A stretch of 64,000 bases of DNA from Nonomuraea soli (GCF_013761175.1 NZ_JACDUR010000011.1:1-64000); one strand, 5' to 3'; positions 25,216 through 34,755 are shown, counted from the stretch's first letter. Program-made: numbers and translations. Notes: a model not told the origin generated them from the letters alone.

Positions 25216-26179
25216 TCTTGAACGAGTCGGCCTTCTTCGCCGCGCCGGTGTCGGGGTTGACCCGCCGCTTCACCGCGGAGACCGGGTTGCCCTCGGCGTC
25301 GCTGCGGAAGGTCCACAGGGTCAGCCCGTCGCCCGACTCCCAGGTGATGCGGGTGGGCGCCTCCTGCTCGGGCGGGTAGCTCAGCTTGACGGCGTCGGAG
25401 ACCGTGTCGGAGGCCAGGTCGTAGGTGCGGAGCCGGGCCTTGCTGGTCGTCTCGGGCCCGGTGATCACCACGGCCACGGTCGTGCCGTCGTCGTTCAGCG
25501 CGATGGGCGCGTTGTTGCTGACGACCTGGGGCACGACCTGGCTCTGCACCTCGTTGCCCGCGGCGTCGTAGACCGCGAACTCGGTGGTGTTGTCGGAGGT
25601 GATCCGGGAGGTCAGCACGTAGGAGCCGTCGGGGCTGAAGCTCTGCATCATCTCGGCGCCGTTGATGCGGGTCAGGCCGCCGGAGCCGAGGTCGACGACG
25701 ACCGACTTGGCCGTGCCGGCCTCGTCGAAGTAGTCGATGAACAGTTTGGTGCCGTTGGCGGAGAAGGCCAGGTCGATGTCGAGCATGCCCAGGCCTCTGG
25801 GCAGCTTGGCGGCCGAGCCGGGCAGCGGCGTGACCGTGCCCGCGGCCAGGTCGCGCACGACGAGCTTGCCGTCGCTCTTGCGGAAATAGGCGGCACGCGC
25901 GCCGTTGCCGCTGACGGCGATCGGGGCGCTGGCCTGCTTGTCGACCTTGCCGTCGGCGGTCTTGGGAAAGACCACCGCGTCCTTGAGCGCCAGGTCCTTG
26001 CCGTTGCGCAGGGTGAGGTTCCACGCCCCGCACGGCACGACGGAGTCCTTGACAGCGCAGCTCTTGAGCCAGGCGTACCGTGCCTCGTTGGTCGCCGTAG
26101 CCTCCGCGGGCCCGGCGATCAGCATCGAACTGGCCGCTGCCGCGAGGGCGAGCGCGGCGAACCCGCGTGATTTGATCAT
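25175..26179 (-). CDS. secreted protein, probable beta-propeller-like (paralogue B)
   Basis: 334 residues with a signal peptide (about 1-28, ending GPAEATA). The mature part begins EARYAWLKSCAVKDSVVPC and contains propeller-like repeats such as FSANGTKLFIDYF and FSPDGSYVLTSR. It is a clear paralogue of the protein at 22,817-23,749, although a marR-pip pair now separates the two genes. ATG at 26179 has AAGGGA upstream and gives a proper signal peptide; longer upstream frames were rejected. Function unknown. The 3' end overlaps pip. Confidence 0.78.
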   Translation of the reverse strand: MIKSRGFAALALAAAASSMLIAGPAEATATNEARYAWLKSCAVKDSVVPCGAWNLTLRNGKDLALKDAVVFPKTADGKVDKQASAPIAVSGNGARAAYFRKSDGKLVVRDLAAGTVTPLPGSAAKLPRGLGMLDIDLAFSANGTKLFIDYFDEAGTAKSVVVDLGSGGLTRINGAEMMQSFSPDGSYVLTSRITSDNTTEFAVYDAAGNEVQSQVVPQVVSNNAPIALNDDGTTVAVVITGPETTSKARLRTYDLASDTVSDAVKLSYPPEQEAPTRITWESGDGLTLWTFRSDAEGNPVSAVKRRVNPDTGAAKKADSFKIKQGLWTWWLPGD

Positions 26180-26266
26180 TGCTTTTTCCCTTTCGTTCCA
26201 CTGGATAGATGCATGATCGTCGTATTTGGTTGCGTCAAGGAATGGCCGGGGGCGGACAATCGGATC

Positions 26267-27745
26267 ATGAGGCGGCTGACGAAAGCGGAACGGCAGTTGT
26301 GGCGCGCGTTCCCCTCGGGCGGGACGGTGCAGTTGGGGCCGATCCTCCCGCGGATGGACGGGGCGGGGACCAGCGCACCGGACGACGGGCATCTGTGGGG
26401 TCCGGAGCGCACCGTGCGCGCCGAGGTCGTCGCCGCCCTGCTCCTGGGCGCGGTGGAGGCGGACCCCGGCAGGGTGCCCGCGCTGCGGCTGCGCGGCGCA
26501 CGGGTCGTCGGCGTGCTCGACCTTCGGGGCGGCGAGGTGAAGCACGAGGTCGAGCTCAAGGGCTGCCACCTGGACGAGGTCGTGCAGATGAGCGGCTGCA
26601 CCTCACGCACGATCCGGCTGGTCGACTGCCACTTACCCGGCGTGATGGCCAGCGGCCTGCGCGTCTCAGGGCACTTGAGCCTGTCGGGCTCGCACGTCAC
26701 GGGGGCCGTGCGGATGGCGCGCGCCACCTTCGAGAGCGGCCTCTGGCTGGCCGGCACCCGGATCGACGGCGACGGCACCTGGGCGTTGTACGCCCACTCG
26801 ATGGTCGTCGACTCCGGCCTGCTCATGCGCAACGCCCACTTCACCGGCGCGACGAGCCTGGTCGGGGCCCGTGCGAACAACGGCATCGAGCTCGACGGAA
26901 CGACGCTGGTCAACCCCGGCAAGGACGCCTTCACCGGCGACAACATGATCGTCGAGGACATCATGCGCTTCGGCGTGGGGTTCACCGCCCACGGATGTGT
27001 ACGGCTGCGCGGGTCCCGGTTCAACGGCACGCTGATGATGGCCGGAAAGGTGACAAGTCCGGATACGGAGTACGCCCTGCACCTCGGAGGCATCGAGGCC
27101 AGGGAACTCTGGCTCGGCCCAGAGGAACCCATCGACGGGGTGATCACCCTGGGCCACTCCAGAGTCGGCACCTTCTTCGACGACCATCGCGTCTGGTCGT
27201 CGAAGATCCGGCTCAACGGCCTCACCTACGAGCGCCTGCGCGGCGGCAACATGCGCGGGCGCATCGGGTGGGTCGGCCGCGACCCCGAGGGCTTTCGCCC
27301 GCAGCCGTACGAGCAACTGGCCGCGTGGTACATCCGCGACGGCAACGAGGTGCTCGCCAGGCGAGCCCAGCTGGCCAAGGCTCGCGCGTGGCGCCGTCAC
27401 CGCAGCGGCCCCGGCGGCCGGTTCTTCGGGGCGCTGCTCGACATGACGGTCGGCTACGGCTACCGCCCCTGGCTGGCCACGATCTGGTTCGGCTCCCTGC
27501 TGGCCGTCGGGACGGCGATCTTCTGGACCAACCCGCCCAGAGCGGTCAAACCGGATGAGAGCCCGATCTTCGAACCCTTCGCCTACACCTTCGACCTCCT
27601 GCTCCCTGTGTCGCTGTTCGGGCAGCGCGACATGTTCGATCCGGCGGGGTGGACCCAGGGATTTGCCTACGGCTTGATCATCATGGGGTGGGTTCTGGTG
27701 ACAGCCCTCATCGCCGGTGCCACCCGTGTACTGCGCCCTGGGTGA
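26267..27745 (+). CDS. large membrane-associated protein with pentapeptide-like repeats
   Basis: 492 residues. Residues 70-320 look like a solenoid of short strand repeats (for example ELKGCHLDEVVQMSGC, LSLSGSHVTGAVRMARATF), similar in rhythm to pentapeptide-repeat proteins. The C-terminus has two membrane helices (about 395-412 and 460-485) around a loop, near SLFGQRDMF. Relatives in Streptomyces are often labelled membrane-associated oxidoreductase, but no redox motif is visible here. ATG at 26267 fits the family start MRRLTKAERQLW; an upstream ATG at 26213 is possible. Confidence 0.65.
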   Translation: MRRLTKAERQLWRAFPSGGTVQLGPILPRMDGAGTSAPDDGHLWGPERTVRAEVVAALLLGAVEADPGRVPALRLRGARVVGVLDLRGGEVKHEVELKGCHLDEVVQMSGCTSRTIRLVDCHLPGVMASGLRVSGHLSLSGSHVTGAVRMARATFESGLWLAGTRIDGDGTWALYAHSMVVDSGLLMRNAHFTGATSLVGARANNGIELDGTTLVNPGKDAFTGDNMIVEDIMRFGVGFTAHGCVRLRGSRFNGTLMMAGKVTSPDTEYALHLGGIEARELWLGPEEPIDGVITLGHSRVGTFFDDHRVWSSKIRLNGLTYERLRGGNMRGRIGWVGRDPEGFRPQPYEQLAAWYIRDGNEVLARRAQLAKARAWRRHRSGPGGRFFGALLDMTVGYGYRPWLATIWFGSLLAVGTAIFWTNPPRAVKPDESPIFEPFAYTFDLLLPVSLFGQRDMFDPAGWTQGFAYGLIIMGWVLVTALIAGATRVLRPG

Positions 27746-27777
27746 TCGTTTACCTGCTCGCGGGTAGTTGACCAGGC

Positions 27778-29016
27778 ATGTCTCGCTGCCTGAAGGGGGT
27801 CCTGGTCGCCGCGGCGCTGTTGCCGGCGGCGTGTTCCTCGGGTGGCGACAGCGGGATCCCGGAGATCAACTTTTACAACTCGCCCCAGCAGAACATCAAG
27901 GCCATCGCCGAGCGCTGCACCAAACTGGCCGACGGCCGCTACAAGATCGTCGTCAACATCCTGCCGCGCGACGCCGACGGCCAGCGCGAGCAGCTCGTGC
28001 GCCGCCTGGCCGCCGCCGACCCCGGCCTGGACGTTCTCGCGCTGGACGTCACCTGGACCGCGGAGCTCGCCGAGGCGGGCTGGATCCGGGAGTGGACGGG
28101 CGAGAACGCCAAGAAGGCGATCGAGGGCACGCTGAAGATGCCTCTCGACACCGCCCTCTGGCAGGGCAAGCTCTACGCCGCGCCGTACACCACGAACGTG
28201 CAGCTGCTCTGGTATCGCTCCGACCTCGTGCCGAACCCGCCGGCCACCTGGCAGGGAATCATGGCGGAGGCGGCCAGGCTGGCCAAGGCGGGCAAGCCGC
28301 ACTACGGCGAGGTGACCGGCGCGCAGTACGAGGGACTGGTCGTCTGGTTCAACAGCATGGTGATGTCGGCGGGCGGGCAGATCCTGCAGGAGGGCGGCAC
28401 CAAGGTGGCGCTCGGGCCTCCGGCGCTGGAGGCGCTGAAGGTCATGCGGGCCTACGCGACCTCCAAAGCCGCCGACCCGTCGTTGTCGAACACCCACGAG
28501 GACGAGGCCCGGCTGGCGGTCGAGGCCGGACGGGCGGCCTTCCAGGTCAACTGGCCCTACGTCTACGCGTCGATGGCCTCGAACAAGCCCGACATGCTGC
28601 CGAACTTCAAATGGGCGCCGTATCCGGGCGTGACCGGGCCCGGCAGGTCGCCGCTGGGCGGGGCGAACTTCGCCGTCAGCCGCTACTCCGAGCACCCGGA
28701 GCTGGCCTACGACGCCGCGCTCTGCCTGCGTGACGCGGAGAGCCAGAAGACCGCCGCGATCAAGGACGGGCTGCCGCCGACGCTGGAGGCGGTCTACGCC
28801 GACCCGGCCATGGCCGAGCCTTACCCGATGCGGCAGGCCATCCTCGACGCGCTGAAGACGGCGGCGCCCAGGCCGAAGACGCCGACCTACCAGAACGTCT
28901 CCACCATGATCTCCGCGATCCTCTCGCCGCCGGCGGCGATCCAGCCGGCCTCGACCCTGGTGCAGCTGCGCCAGCAGATCTCGGACGCGCTGCAGAGCAA
29001 GGGGGTGCTGCCGTGA
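27778..29016 (+). CDS. lpqY: sugar ABC transporter substrate-binding lipoprotein, LpqY-like
   Basis: A 412-residue extracytoplasmic binding protein of the maltose/trehalose class. The signal peptide ends in lipobox LPAAC (Cys about 19). Family features are the early NFYNSPQQ segment, DVLALDVTWTAELAEAGWI, AAPYTTNVQLLWYRSDLV and FQVNWPYVYASM. It overlaps sugA by 4 bp (GTGA). Because the permeases match mycobacterial SugA/SugB, the most likely ligand is trehalose, or a related alpha-glucoside. The ligand is an inference. Confidence 0.85.
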   Translation: MSRCLKGVLVAAALLPAACSSGGDSGIPEINFYNSPQQNIKAIAERCTKLADGRYKIVVNILPRDADGQREQLVRRLAAADPGLDVLALDVTWTAELAEAGWIREWTGENAKKAIEGTLKMPLDTALWQGKLYAAPYTTNVQLLWYRSDLVPNPPATWQGIMAEAARLAKAGKPHYGEVTGAQYEGLVVWFNSMVMSAGGQILQEGGTKVALGPPALEALKVMRAYATSKAADPSLSNTHEDEARLAVEAGRAAFQVNWPYVYASMASNKPDMLPNFKWAPYPGVTGPGRSPLGGANFAVSRYSEHPELAYDAALCLRDAESQKTAAIKDGLPPTLEAVYADPAMAEPYPMRQAILDALKTAAPRPKTPTYQNVSTMISAILSPPAAIQPASTLVQLRQQISDALQSKGVLP

Positions 29017-29897
29017 GCGCCCGCACCGAAGGCGCACGCGCCGAACGCAAGCTCGGGCTCTGGCTGGCCGCACCCGCCGCCGTGATCATGGTGGCGGTCA
29101 CCGGATGGCCCATCGTCTACTCCTTCTTGTTGTCGCTGCAACGCGCCGACCTGCGCTTTCCTGAGCAGCAGGCGTGGATCGGCTTCGAGAACTATGGCAC
29201 CGTCCTGTCCAGCCCGTACTGGTGGAACGCGTTCTGGGTAACACTGCTCATCACCGTGGTGAGCGTGGCGTTCGAGCTGGTCCTGGGCATGCTGCTGGCG
29301 ATCGCGATGTATCGCACGCTCGTCGGCCGCGGGCTCGTCAGGACCGTGGTGCTCATCCCGTACGGCATCGTGACGGTGGCCGCCGCCTACGGCTGGAAGT
29401 ACGCGTGGACGCCGGGCACCGGCTGGCTGGCCAACCTGCTGCCCGACGGTACGGCGCCGCTGACCGAGCAGTGGCCGGCCATCGGGATCATCATCGTGGC
29501 CGAGATCTGGAAGACCACGCCCTTCATGGCGCTGCTGCTCATGGCCGGTCTCGCCGTCGTGCCCGAGGAACTGCTGCGCGCCGCCTCGATGGACGGCGCC
29601 ACCGGCTGGCAGCGCTTCACGAAGGTCACGCTGCCGCTGATGAAGCCCGCGATCCTGGTCGCGCTGCTGTTCAGGACCCTCGACGCGTTCCGGATCTTCG
29701 ACAACATCTACGTGCTGACGAACGGCGCCCAGAACACCAGCTCGGTGTCGATCATCGCGTATCACAACCTGATCGGCGGGCTGAACCTCGGCATCGGCTC
29801 GACCATGTCGGTGCTGATCCTGATCACCGTGGCGATCATCGCGTTCGTCTTCATCAAGATCTTCGGGGCGTCGGCGCCGGGAAGCGAGCGCCGATGA
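29013..29897 (+). CDS. sugA: trehalose-type ABC transporter permease SugA
   Basis: A 294-residue MalF-type permease with six helices. Long stretches match mycobacterial SugA, including RTVVLIPYGIVTVAA, YAWTPGTGWLANLLP and EIWKTTPFMALLLMAGLA. The EAA loop is EELLRAASMDGATGWQRF, which docks on SugC. GTG at 29013 overlaps the lpqY stop. Confidence 0.9.
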   Translation: MSARTEGARAERKLGLWLAAPAAVIMVAVTGWPIVYSFLLSLQRADLRFPEQQAWIGFENYGTVLSSPYWWNAFWVTLLITVVSVAFELVLGMLLAIAMYRTLVGRGLVRTVVLIPYGIVTVAAAYGWKYAWTPGTGWLANLLPDGTAPLTEQWPAIGIIIVAEIWKTTPFMALLLMAGLAVVPEELLRAASMDGATGWQRFTKVTLPLMKPAILVALLFRTLDAFRIFDNIYVLTNGAQNTSSVSIIAYHNLIGGLNLGIGSTMSVLILITVAIIAFVFIKIFGASAPGSERR

Positions 29898-30706
29898 AGC
29901 TCAAGTGGGGTCTCGTCGACATCGCGATCGTGATCTACGCGCTGATCCCGGTGTTGTGGATCGTCTCGCTGTCCTTCAAGGACCCGTCGACGATCACCGA
30001 CGGCTCGTTCATCCCGACGAAGTGGACGTTCGACAACTACACCGGCATCTTCCAGAACGACGACTTCACCCGCGGCCTGGTCAACTCGATCGGCATCGGG
30101 CTCATCTCGACCTTCATCGCCATCGTCTTCGGCACCATGGCCGCCTACGCCATCGCCAGGCTCGCCTTCCCCGGCAAGAAGCTGCTGGTCGGCTTCTCGC
30201 TGCTGATCGCGATGTTCCCGCAGATCTCGCTGGTGACGCCGCTCTTCCAGATCGAGCGCTCCCTGGGATTGTTCAACACCTGGCTCGGCCTGATCCTGCC
30301 GTACATCACGTTCGCGCTGCCGCTGACGATCTACACGCTGGCCGCGTTCTTCAAGGAGATCCCCTGGGAGCTGGAGAAGGCCGCGAAGATGGACGGCGCC
30401 ACGCCGTACCAGGCCTTCTGGCACGTGATCGTGCCGCTGGCCGCGCCCGGCATGGTCACCACGGCGATCCTGACGTTCATCATGTGCTGGAACGACTTCC
30501 TGTTCGCCATCTCGCTGACCTCGTCGAACGCCGCGCGCACCGCCCCGGCGACCATCTCCTTCTTCACCGGCAGCTCCCAGTTCGAGGACCCCACCGGCTC
30601 GATCGCCGCCGCCGCCGTCGTGATCACCATCCCCATCGTGATCTTCGTTCTGTTCTTCCAGCGCCGGATCGTCGCCGGGCTGACCTCTGGAGCCGTGAAG
30701 GGATGA
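29894..30706 (+). CDS. sugB: trehalose-type ABC transporter permease SugB
   Basis: A 270-residue MalG-type permease with six helices. The EAA loop is PWELEKAAKMDGATPYQAFW, and CWNDFLFAISL is typical of the family. ATG at 29894 overlaps the sugA stop by 4 bp. It pairs with SugA as the membrane channel. Confidence 0.92.
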   Translation: MKLKWGLVDIAIVIYALIPVLWIVSLSFKDPSTITDGSFIPTKWTFDNYTGIFQNDDFTRGLVNSIGIGLISTFIAIVFGTMAAYAIARLAFPGKKLLVGFSLLIAMFPQISLVTPLFQIERSLGLFNTWLGLILPYITFALPLTIYTLAAFFKEIPWELEKAAKMDGATPYQAFWHVIVPLAAPGMVTTAILTFIMCWNDFLFAISLTSSNAARTAPATISFFTGSSQFEDPTGSIAAAAVVITIPIVIFVLFFQRRIVAGLTSGAVKG

Positions 30707-30709
30707 CGC

Positions 30710-31861
30710 GTGGCTGAGATCGTGCTGAACGGGGTGACCAAGCGGTACGCCGACGGCACCCTCGCGGTCGACCACTTCGACCTCGACATCGCCGACCACG
30801 AGTTCATCATCCTGGTCGGGCCCTCGGGCTGCGGGAAGTCGACGACACTCAACATGATCGCCGGGCTGGAGGACATCTCCTCCGGCGACCTGCTCATCGA
30901 CGGCGAGCGGGTCAACGACAAGGCGCCACGCGACCGCGACATCGCCATGGTCTTCCAGTCGTACGCGCTCTACCCGCACATGACGGTCGGCGAGAACATC
31001 GCCTTCCCGCTCAAACTGGCCAAGGTCCCCGCCGCCGACATCACCAAGCGGGTCCAGGAAGCCGCGTCCATGCTCGACCTGACGCCCTACCTGGACCGCA
31101 AGCCCGCCAACCTCTCCGGCGGCCAGCGCCAGCGCGTCGCCATGGGACGCGCGATCGTGCGCAGCCCCAAGGCCTTCCTCATGGACGAGCCGCTGTCGAA
31201 CCTCGACGCCAAGCTACGCGTGCAGATGCGCACCACCATCTCGCGCCTGCAGAAGAACCTCGGCACGACGACCATCTACGTCACCCACGACCAGACCGAG
31301 GCCATGACGCTCGGCGACCGCATCGTGCTCATGCGCTCCGGGCTCGTCCAGCAGATCGGCCCTCCGCAAGAGCTCTATGACCACCCGCGCAACCTGTTCG
31401 TCGCCGGCTTCATCGGCTCCCCGGCCATGAACTTCCTGCCCGCGACCGTGACCCCCGAGGCGCTGCGCACCGACGCGGGCGACATTCCGTACGGCACGCG
31501 CCTGCGCCGCGCGCTCGCCGACCACGACGTGCCGCCGGAGGTCATCGTCGGCATCAGGCCCGAGGCCTTCCAGACCGAGGAAGTGCCCGGCGGCGCCTCG
31601 TTCACCGACACCGTCGACATCGTCGAGTCACTGGGGGCCGAGAAGCTGGCCTACTTCTCGCTGTCGGTCGGCGCGATCACCTCGGACCACCTCGCCGACA
31701 CCGCCGCCTTCGACGCCGACGGCCAGCCCCAGATCGTGGCGCGCCTCGACCCCGCGTGCGACCCACGCGAAGGCCGGGAGCTGACGATCTGGTTCTCGCC
31801 CGACGACGTGCACCTGTTCGACCCGTCGAGCGGCGCCAACCTCACCGAGCAGAACGCCTGA
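30710..31861 (+). CDS. sugC: sugar ABC transporter ATPase SugC (MsmK/MalK type)
   Basis: 383 residues. Walker A is GPSGCGKST (about 37-45), Q-loop VFQSYALYP, signature LSGGQRQR, Walker B FLMDEPLSNLD and H-loop THDQTEA. The C-terminal OB-type domain with MNFLPATV and VGIRPEAF identifies the carbohydrate-importer class. GTG at 30710 follows sugB by 3 bp. The 3' end overlaps the convergent Nudix gene by 20 bp. Confidence 0.93.
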   Translation: MAEIVLNGVTKRYADGTLAVDHFDLDIADHEFIILVGPSGCGKSTTLNMIAGLEDISSGDLLIDGERVNDKAPRDRDIAMVFQSYALYPHMTVGENIAFPLKLAKVPAADITKRVQEAASMLDLTPYLDRKPANLSGGQRQRVAMGRAIVRSPKAFLMDEPLSNLDAKLRVQMRTTISRLQKNLGTTTIYVTHDQTEAMTLGDRIVLMRSGLVQQIGPPQELYDHPRNLFVAGFIGSPAMNFLPATVTPEALRTDAGDIPYGTRLRRALADHDVPPEVIVGIRPEAFQTEEVPGGASFTDTVDIVESLGAEKLAYFSLSVGAITSDHLADTAAFDADGQPQIVARLDPACDPREGRELTIWFSPDDVHLFDPSSGANLTEQNA

Positions 31862-32303
31862 CCGCCTCGTCGATCAGCTCGGCCAGGTCGTCGGGGTGGT
31901 AGACCTCCTGGCACGCCCTGATCTCGTCCGCGCTCCACCAGCGGAACGTGGTCGTGGTCTGCTGCTCGATCGCCTCCATGTGATCGAAGGTGACCCCGGC
32001 GTCGCCGACGTACACGGACAGGAAGGTCTGGTCCTGGGTGATGTCGTAGTCGCCCCACGCGAAGCGGATCGTGCTCGTGCCGTACGGCTCGCTGAACTCC
32101 TCCGGGGCGGCCTTGATGCCGGTCTCCTCCAGGAGCTCCCTGGAGGCCGCTTCCGCCATCGACTCCTCGCCCTCCAGCGCCCCGCCGATCGTGAACCAGC
32201 GCAGGGTGTCGGGGGATTTGGGCTCGAAGCCCTGGAGGAGCAGCACTCTGCCCTCGTGGTTGACGGGCAGGGCACGAGCGGTGTGGCGACGCCAGGGGAT
32301 CAT
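31842..32303 (-). CDS. Nudix hydrolase
   Basis: A 153-residue protein with a complete Nudix box, GALEGE followed by REL LEETG I (GX5EX7REUXEEXGU pattern, about residues 41-63), preceded by RWFTIGG. The family hydrolyses nucleoside diphosphates linked to another moiety; the substrate is not predictable. The stop overlaps the sugC end. It is divergent from padR across 73 bp. Confidence 0.88.
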   Translation of the reverse strand: MIPWRRHTARALPVNHEGRVLLLQGFEPKSPDTLRWFTIGGALEGEESMAEAASRELLEETGIKAAPEEFSEPYGTSTIRFAWGDYDITQDQTFLSVYVGDAGVTFDHMEAIEQQTTTTFRWWSADEIRACQEVYHPDDLAELIDEAVRRSAR

Positions 32304-32335
32304 GGGTCGACTTTATCCGCGTTTTGACACCCTCA

Positions 32336-32359
32336 TGGCTAACCGCTATCTATTAGCCA
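32336..32359. promoter_or_regulatory. inverted repeat upstream of padR
   Basis: Perfect 7-bp arms TGGCTAA (32336-32342) and TTAGCCA (32353-32359) are separated by 10 bp. An overlapping pair CTAAC (32339-32343) and GTTAG (32363-32367) extends the symmetry toward the start codon. Probably a PadR autoregulatory operator. Confidence 0.55.
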
Positions 32360-32376
32360 ACCGTTAGGGGGCCGGA

Positions 32377-32880
32377 GTGCAGGACGCAGTGCTGGCGATG
32401 CTCGCCAAGGAACCGTCGCACGGCTACCACCTGCACGCGCGCCTCCGGCACAGCCTCGGACCGCTCGGTGAGTCGATGAACCGGGGCCAGATCTACGTCA
32501 CCCTCACCCGCCTGGAGCGCGCCGGCCTCGTCGTCTGCGAACGCGAGGACGGCCTGCCCGAGCGTCCAGAGCGCAAGGTCTACGCGCTGACGCCCGCCGG
32601 GCAGGAGCGGGTCACCGCCTGGCTGGCCGAGGTCGGCTGGCCCAAGCCCGACCTGGCGGAGTTCCACCTCAAGCTCGCCGCCGCGGCTGCGGCGAGGCTG
32701 GCCGACCCGCTGGCCCTGATCGCGGCACAGCGCCGCGAGCTGCTGCGCCGCCTGCGCGAGGCGCAGCAGGCGGCGCTGGCCGAGCCGGCGGGATCGAGCG
32801 CCGGGCTGCTGCTCGAAGGGGTCACCCTGCGGTTGGAAGCTGACCTGCGCTGGCTGGACGCGTGCGAGCGTGCGTGGTGA
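32377..32880 (+). CDS. PadR-family transcriptional regulator
   Basis: 167 residues. The N-terminal winged helix is of PadR type: VLAMLAKEPSHGYHLHARL, then GQIYVTLTRLERAGLV and ERKVYALTPAGQE. A C-terminal helical dimerisation domain follows. GTG at 32377 has a GGGGGCCGGA leader. Its stop overlaps the permease gene (GTGA), so it probably regulates an operon containing that permease. Confidence 0.88.
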   Translation: MQDAVLAMLAKEPSHGYHLHARLRHSLGPLGESMNRGQIYVTLTRLERAGLVVCEREDGLPERPERKVYALTPAGQERVTAWLAEVGWPKPDLAEFHLKLAAAAAARLADPLALIAAQRRELLRRLREAQQAALAEPAGSSAGLLLEGVTLRLEADLRWLDACERAW

Positions 32881-34673
32881 ACGTGGTGGGCTCTGTCGTC
32901 CTCATCGCCCGCTTGGTCGTCGCCGACCTGCGACGGCATCGCGCCCAGGCCGTGATGCTCCTGCTCGCGGTGACCGTGGCCACCGCCACGATGGCTCTGG
33001 GCCTGTCCCTGCGCGACGCGAGCGGCTCCCTGTACGAGCAGACCCGCGCCGCCACCGCAGGACCTGACGTCGTGGCGCTCTCGGGTGACACGGGCCCCGA
33101 CGTCGCCCCGGCCCTGAAGGCGCTCGCGCGAACCCCCGAGGTGGTCGCCCACCACGGCCCCTACCGCATCGTCTACGCCGACCTCACGGCCCGCGGCGCC
33201 ATGTCGTCCCCCGTCGTCGTGCACGGCTTCGCCGAGAAGCCGGGCGCGGTCAACCGCCCCCTGGTGACCTCAGGCCGCTGGGTACGGCCCGGCGGCGCCG
33301 TACTGGAGCAGGGATTCGCGACCGCCCTGGGCGTCGCCGTGGGCGACCATGTGACCATCGCCGGCCGGCCGTACCCCGTCGTCGGCATCGCCGTCACCGC
33401 GGCCACCTCCATCTACCCCTGGGCCGCCCAGATCGGCCCCGGCGGCGGGCCGACCGACTACAGCGGCCTGGCCTGGATGACCCGATCGGACGCGCGCACC
33501 CTGGCAACGTCCCAGGACCTGCCGGTGACCACCGCCCTCGACCTCAAGCTGCGCGACCCCGCCACCGCCGGCTCCTTCCGCGACAGCCATCGCAGCGCGA
33601 GCGTCATGATCGACTTTCATTCCTGGCAGTTCACCGCCAAGCAGGACACGGTCATCCTCAAGAACAGCCAGCCGATCCTCGTCGTCGGCAGCTGGCTGCT
33701 CGCCCTCCTGGCCGTCACCGGCGTGGCCGCGCTCGCGGCAGGCCGCGCCGCCGAGCAGACGCGCCGCGCCGGACTCCTCAAGGCCATCGGCGCCACCCCA
33801 GGACTGATCGCCGCCGTGCTGCTCGCTGAGTACCTGGCGCTCGCGCTGGCCGGCGACGCGCTGGGCCTGACCATCGCCCGCCTGGCCGCCCCCGCCATCG
33901 CGGGCCCGACCGCCAGCCGCATCGGCGACGCCGCAGCGCTGACCGGCGGGGTCGTGATCGCGGCGACCATCCTCGCGGTGGCGGTCGCGCTCCTGTCGAC
34001 CCTGCGGCCGACCCTCCGGGCCATGCGTACGGCGACCGCCACGGCCCTGTCGGCCTCAGCGTCACAGCCCCGGCACCGCCCGTGGCTCACCGCCCTGTCG
34101 GCCCTGCTGCCCACACCGCTCCTGCTCGGCCTCCGCCTCACCGCCCGCCGGCCCGGCCGCGCCGTACTCCAGGCATGCACCACCGCGGCCACCATGATCG
34201 CGATTGTCGCCCTGCTCATCCTCCACGCCCAGCCCGAGCGGGGCTACGGCCTCAACGGCTCCTCGGCGCTGCCCAACCTGCGCGGGGAGTACGACAGGCG
34301 GCTGTTGCTGGCGGTGACCGTGCTGCTGATCGTCCTCGCCGTCGTGAACACCATCACGTTCACCTGGACCACGGCCATGGAGGCCAGAGCCAGCATGGCC
34401 ATCGCCCGCACCCTCGGCGCCACCCCGGGACAGATCTCCGGCGGGCTGTCGGCGGCGCAGCTGCTGCCCACGCTGCCGGGGGTGGTGGCGGGCGTGCTGC
34501 TGGGGCTCGGCCTGTACTCGCTGTTCTCCCTGGGGACGTGGAGCGTGCCGCCGGTGTGGCTGGCGGGGGTCGCACTCGCGACGCTCGCCGCCACGGCGGC
34601 CCTCACGGCGGTGCCGTCACGGCTCGCGGCCAGACGGTCGGTGGCGCAGACCCTCAGTGCGGAAGGTACGTGA
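32877..34673 (+). CDS. FtsX/MacB-type ABC transporter permease
   Basis: 598 residues. An N-terminal helix (about 10-35) is followed by a large extracytoplasmic domain (40-255), a block of three helices (265-390), a second short region, and three more helices (440-590). FtsX-like hallmarks are RRAGLLKAIGATPGLIAAV and ARTLGATPGQISGG after the helices. Such permeases need a partner ATPase, and none lies next to this gene. I chose GTG at 32877, in GTGA overlap with padR; GTG 32862 is in the same frame. Confidence 0.85.
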   Translation: MNVVGSVVLIARLVVADLRRHRAQAVMLLLAVTVATATMALGLSLRDASGSLYEQTRAATAGPDVVALSGDTGPDVAPALKALARTPEVVAHHGPYRIVYADLTARGAMSSPVVVHGFAEKPGAVNRPLVTSGRWVRPGGAVLEQGFATALGVAVGDHVTIAGRPYPVVGIAVTAATSIYPWAAQIGPGGGPTDYSGLAWMTRSDARTLATSQDLPVTTALDLKLRDPATAGSFRDSHRSASVMIDFHSWQFTAKQDTVILKNSQPILVVGSWLLALLAVTGVAALAAGRAAEQTRRAGLLKAIGATPGLIAAVLLAEYLALALAGDALGLTIARLAAPAIAGPTASRIGDAAALTGGVVIAATILAVAVALLSTLRPTLRAMRTATATALSASASQPRHRPWLTALSALLPTPLLLGLRLTARRPGRAVLQACTTAATMIAIVALLILHAQPERGYGLNGSSALPNLRGEYDRRLLLAVTVLLIVLAVVNTITFTWTTAMEARASMAIARTLGATPGQISGGLSAAQLLPTLPGVVAGVLLGLGLYSLFSLGTWSVPPVWLAGVALATLAATAALTAVPSRLAARRSVAQTLSAEGT

Positions 34674-34697
34674 TCGTCGGGGCGGCTTCGGGCCTGA

Positions 34698-34755
34698 CCA
34701 GGGCACACGAAAGGCCGACGCTCCGCAGGTCGGAGCTGCCGGCCATGTGCCCTGG
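34698..34755. terminator. long nested hairpin between convergent genes
   Basis: A perfect outer 10-bp stem, CCAGGGCACA (34698-34707) with TGTGCCCTGG (34746-34755), encloses GGCCG/CGGCC and an inner GCTCCG-CAGGT-CGGAGC hairpin. It lies between the 3' ends of the permease and yajQ genes, so it may terminate both. The length also leaves a structured RNA possible. Confidence 0.55.
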
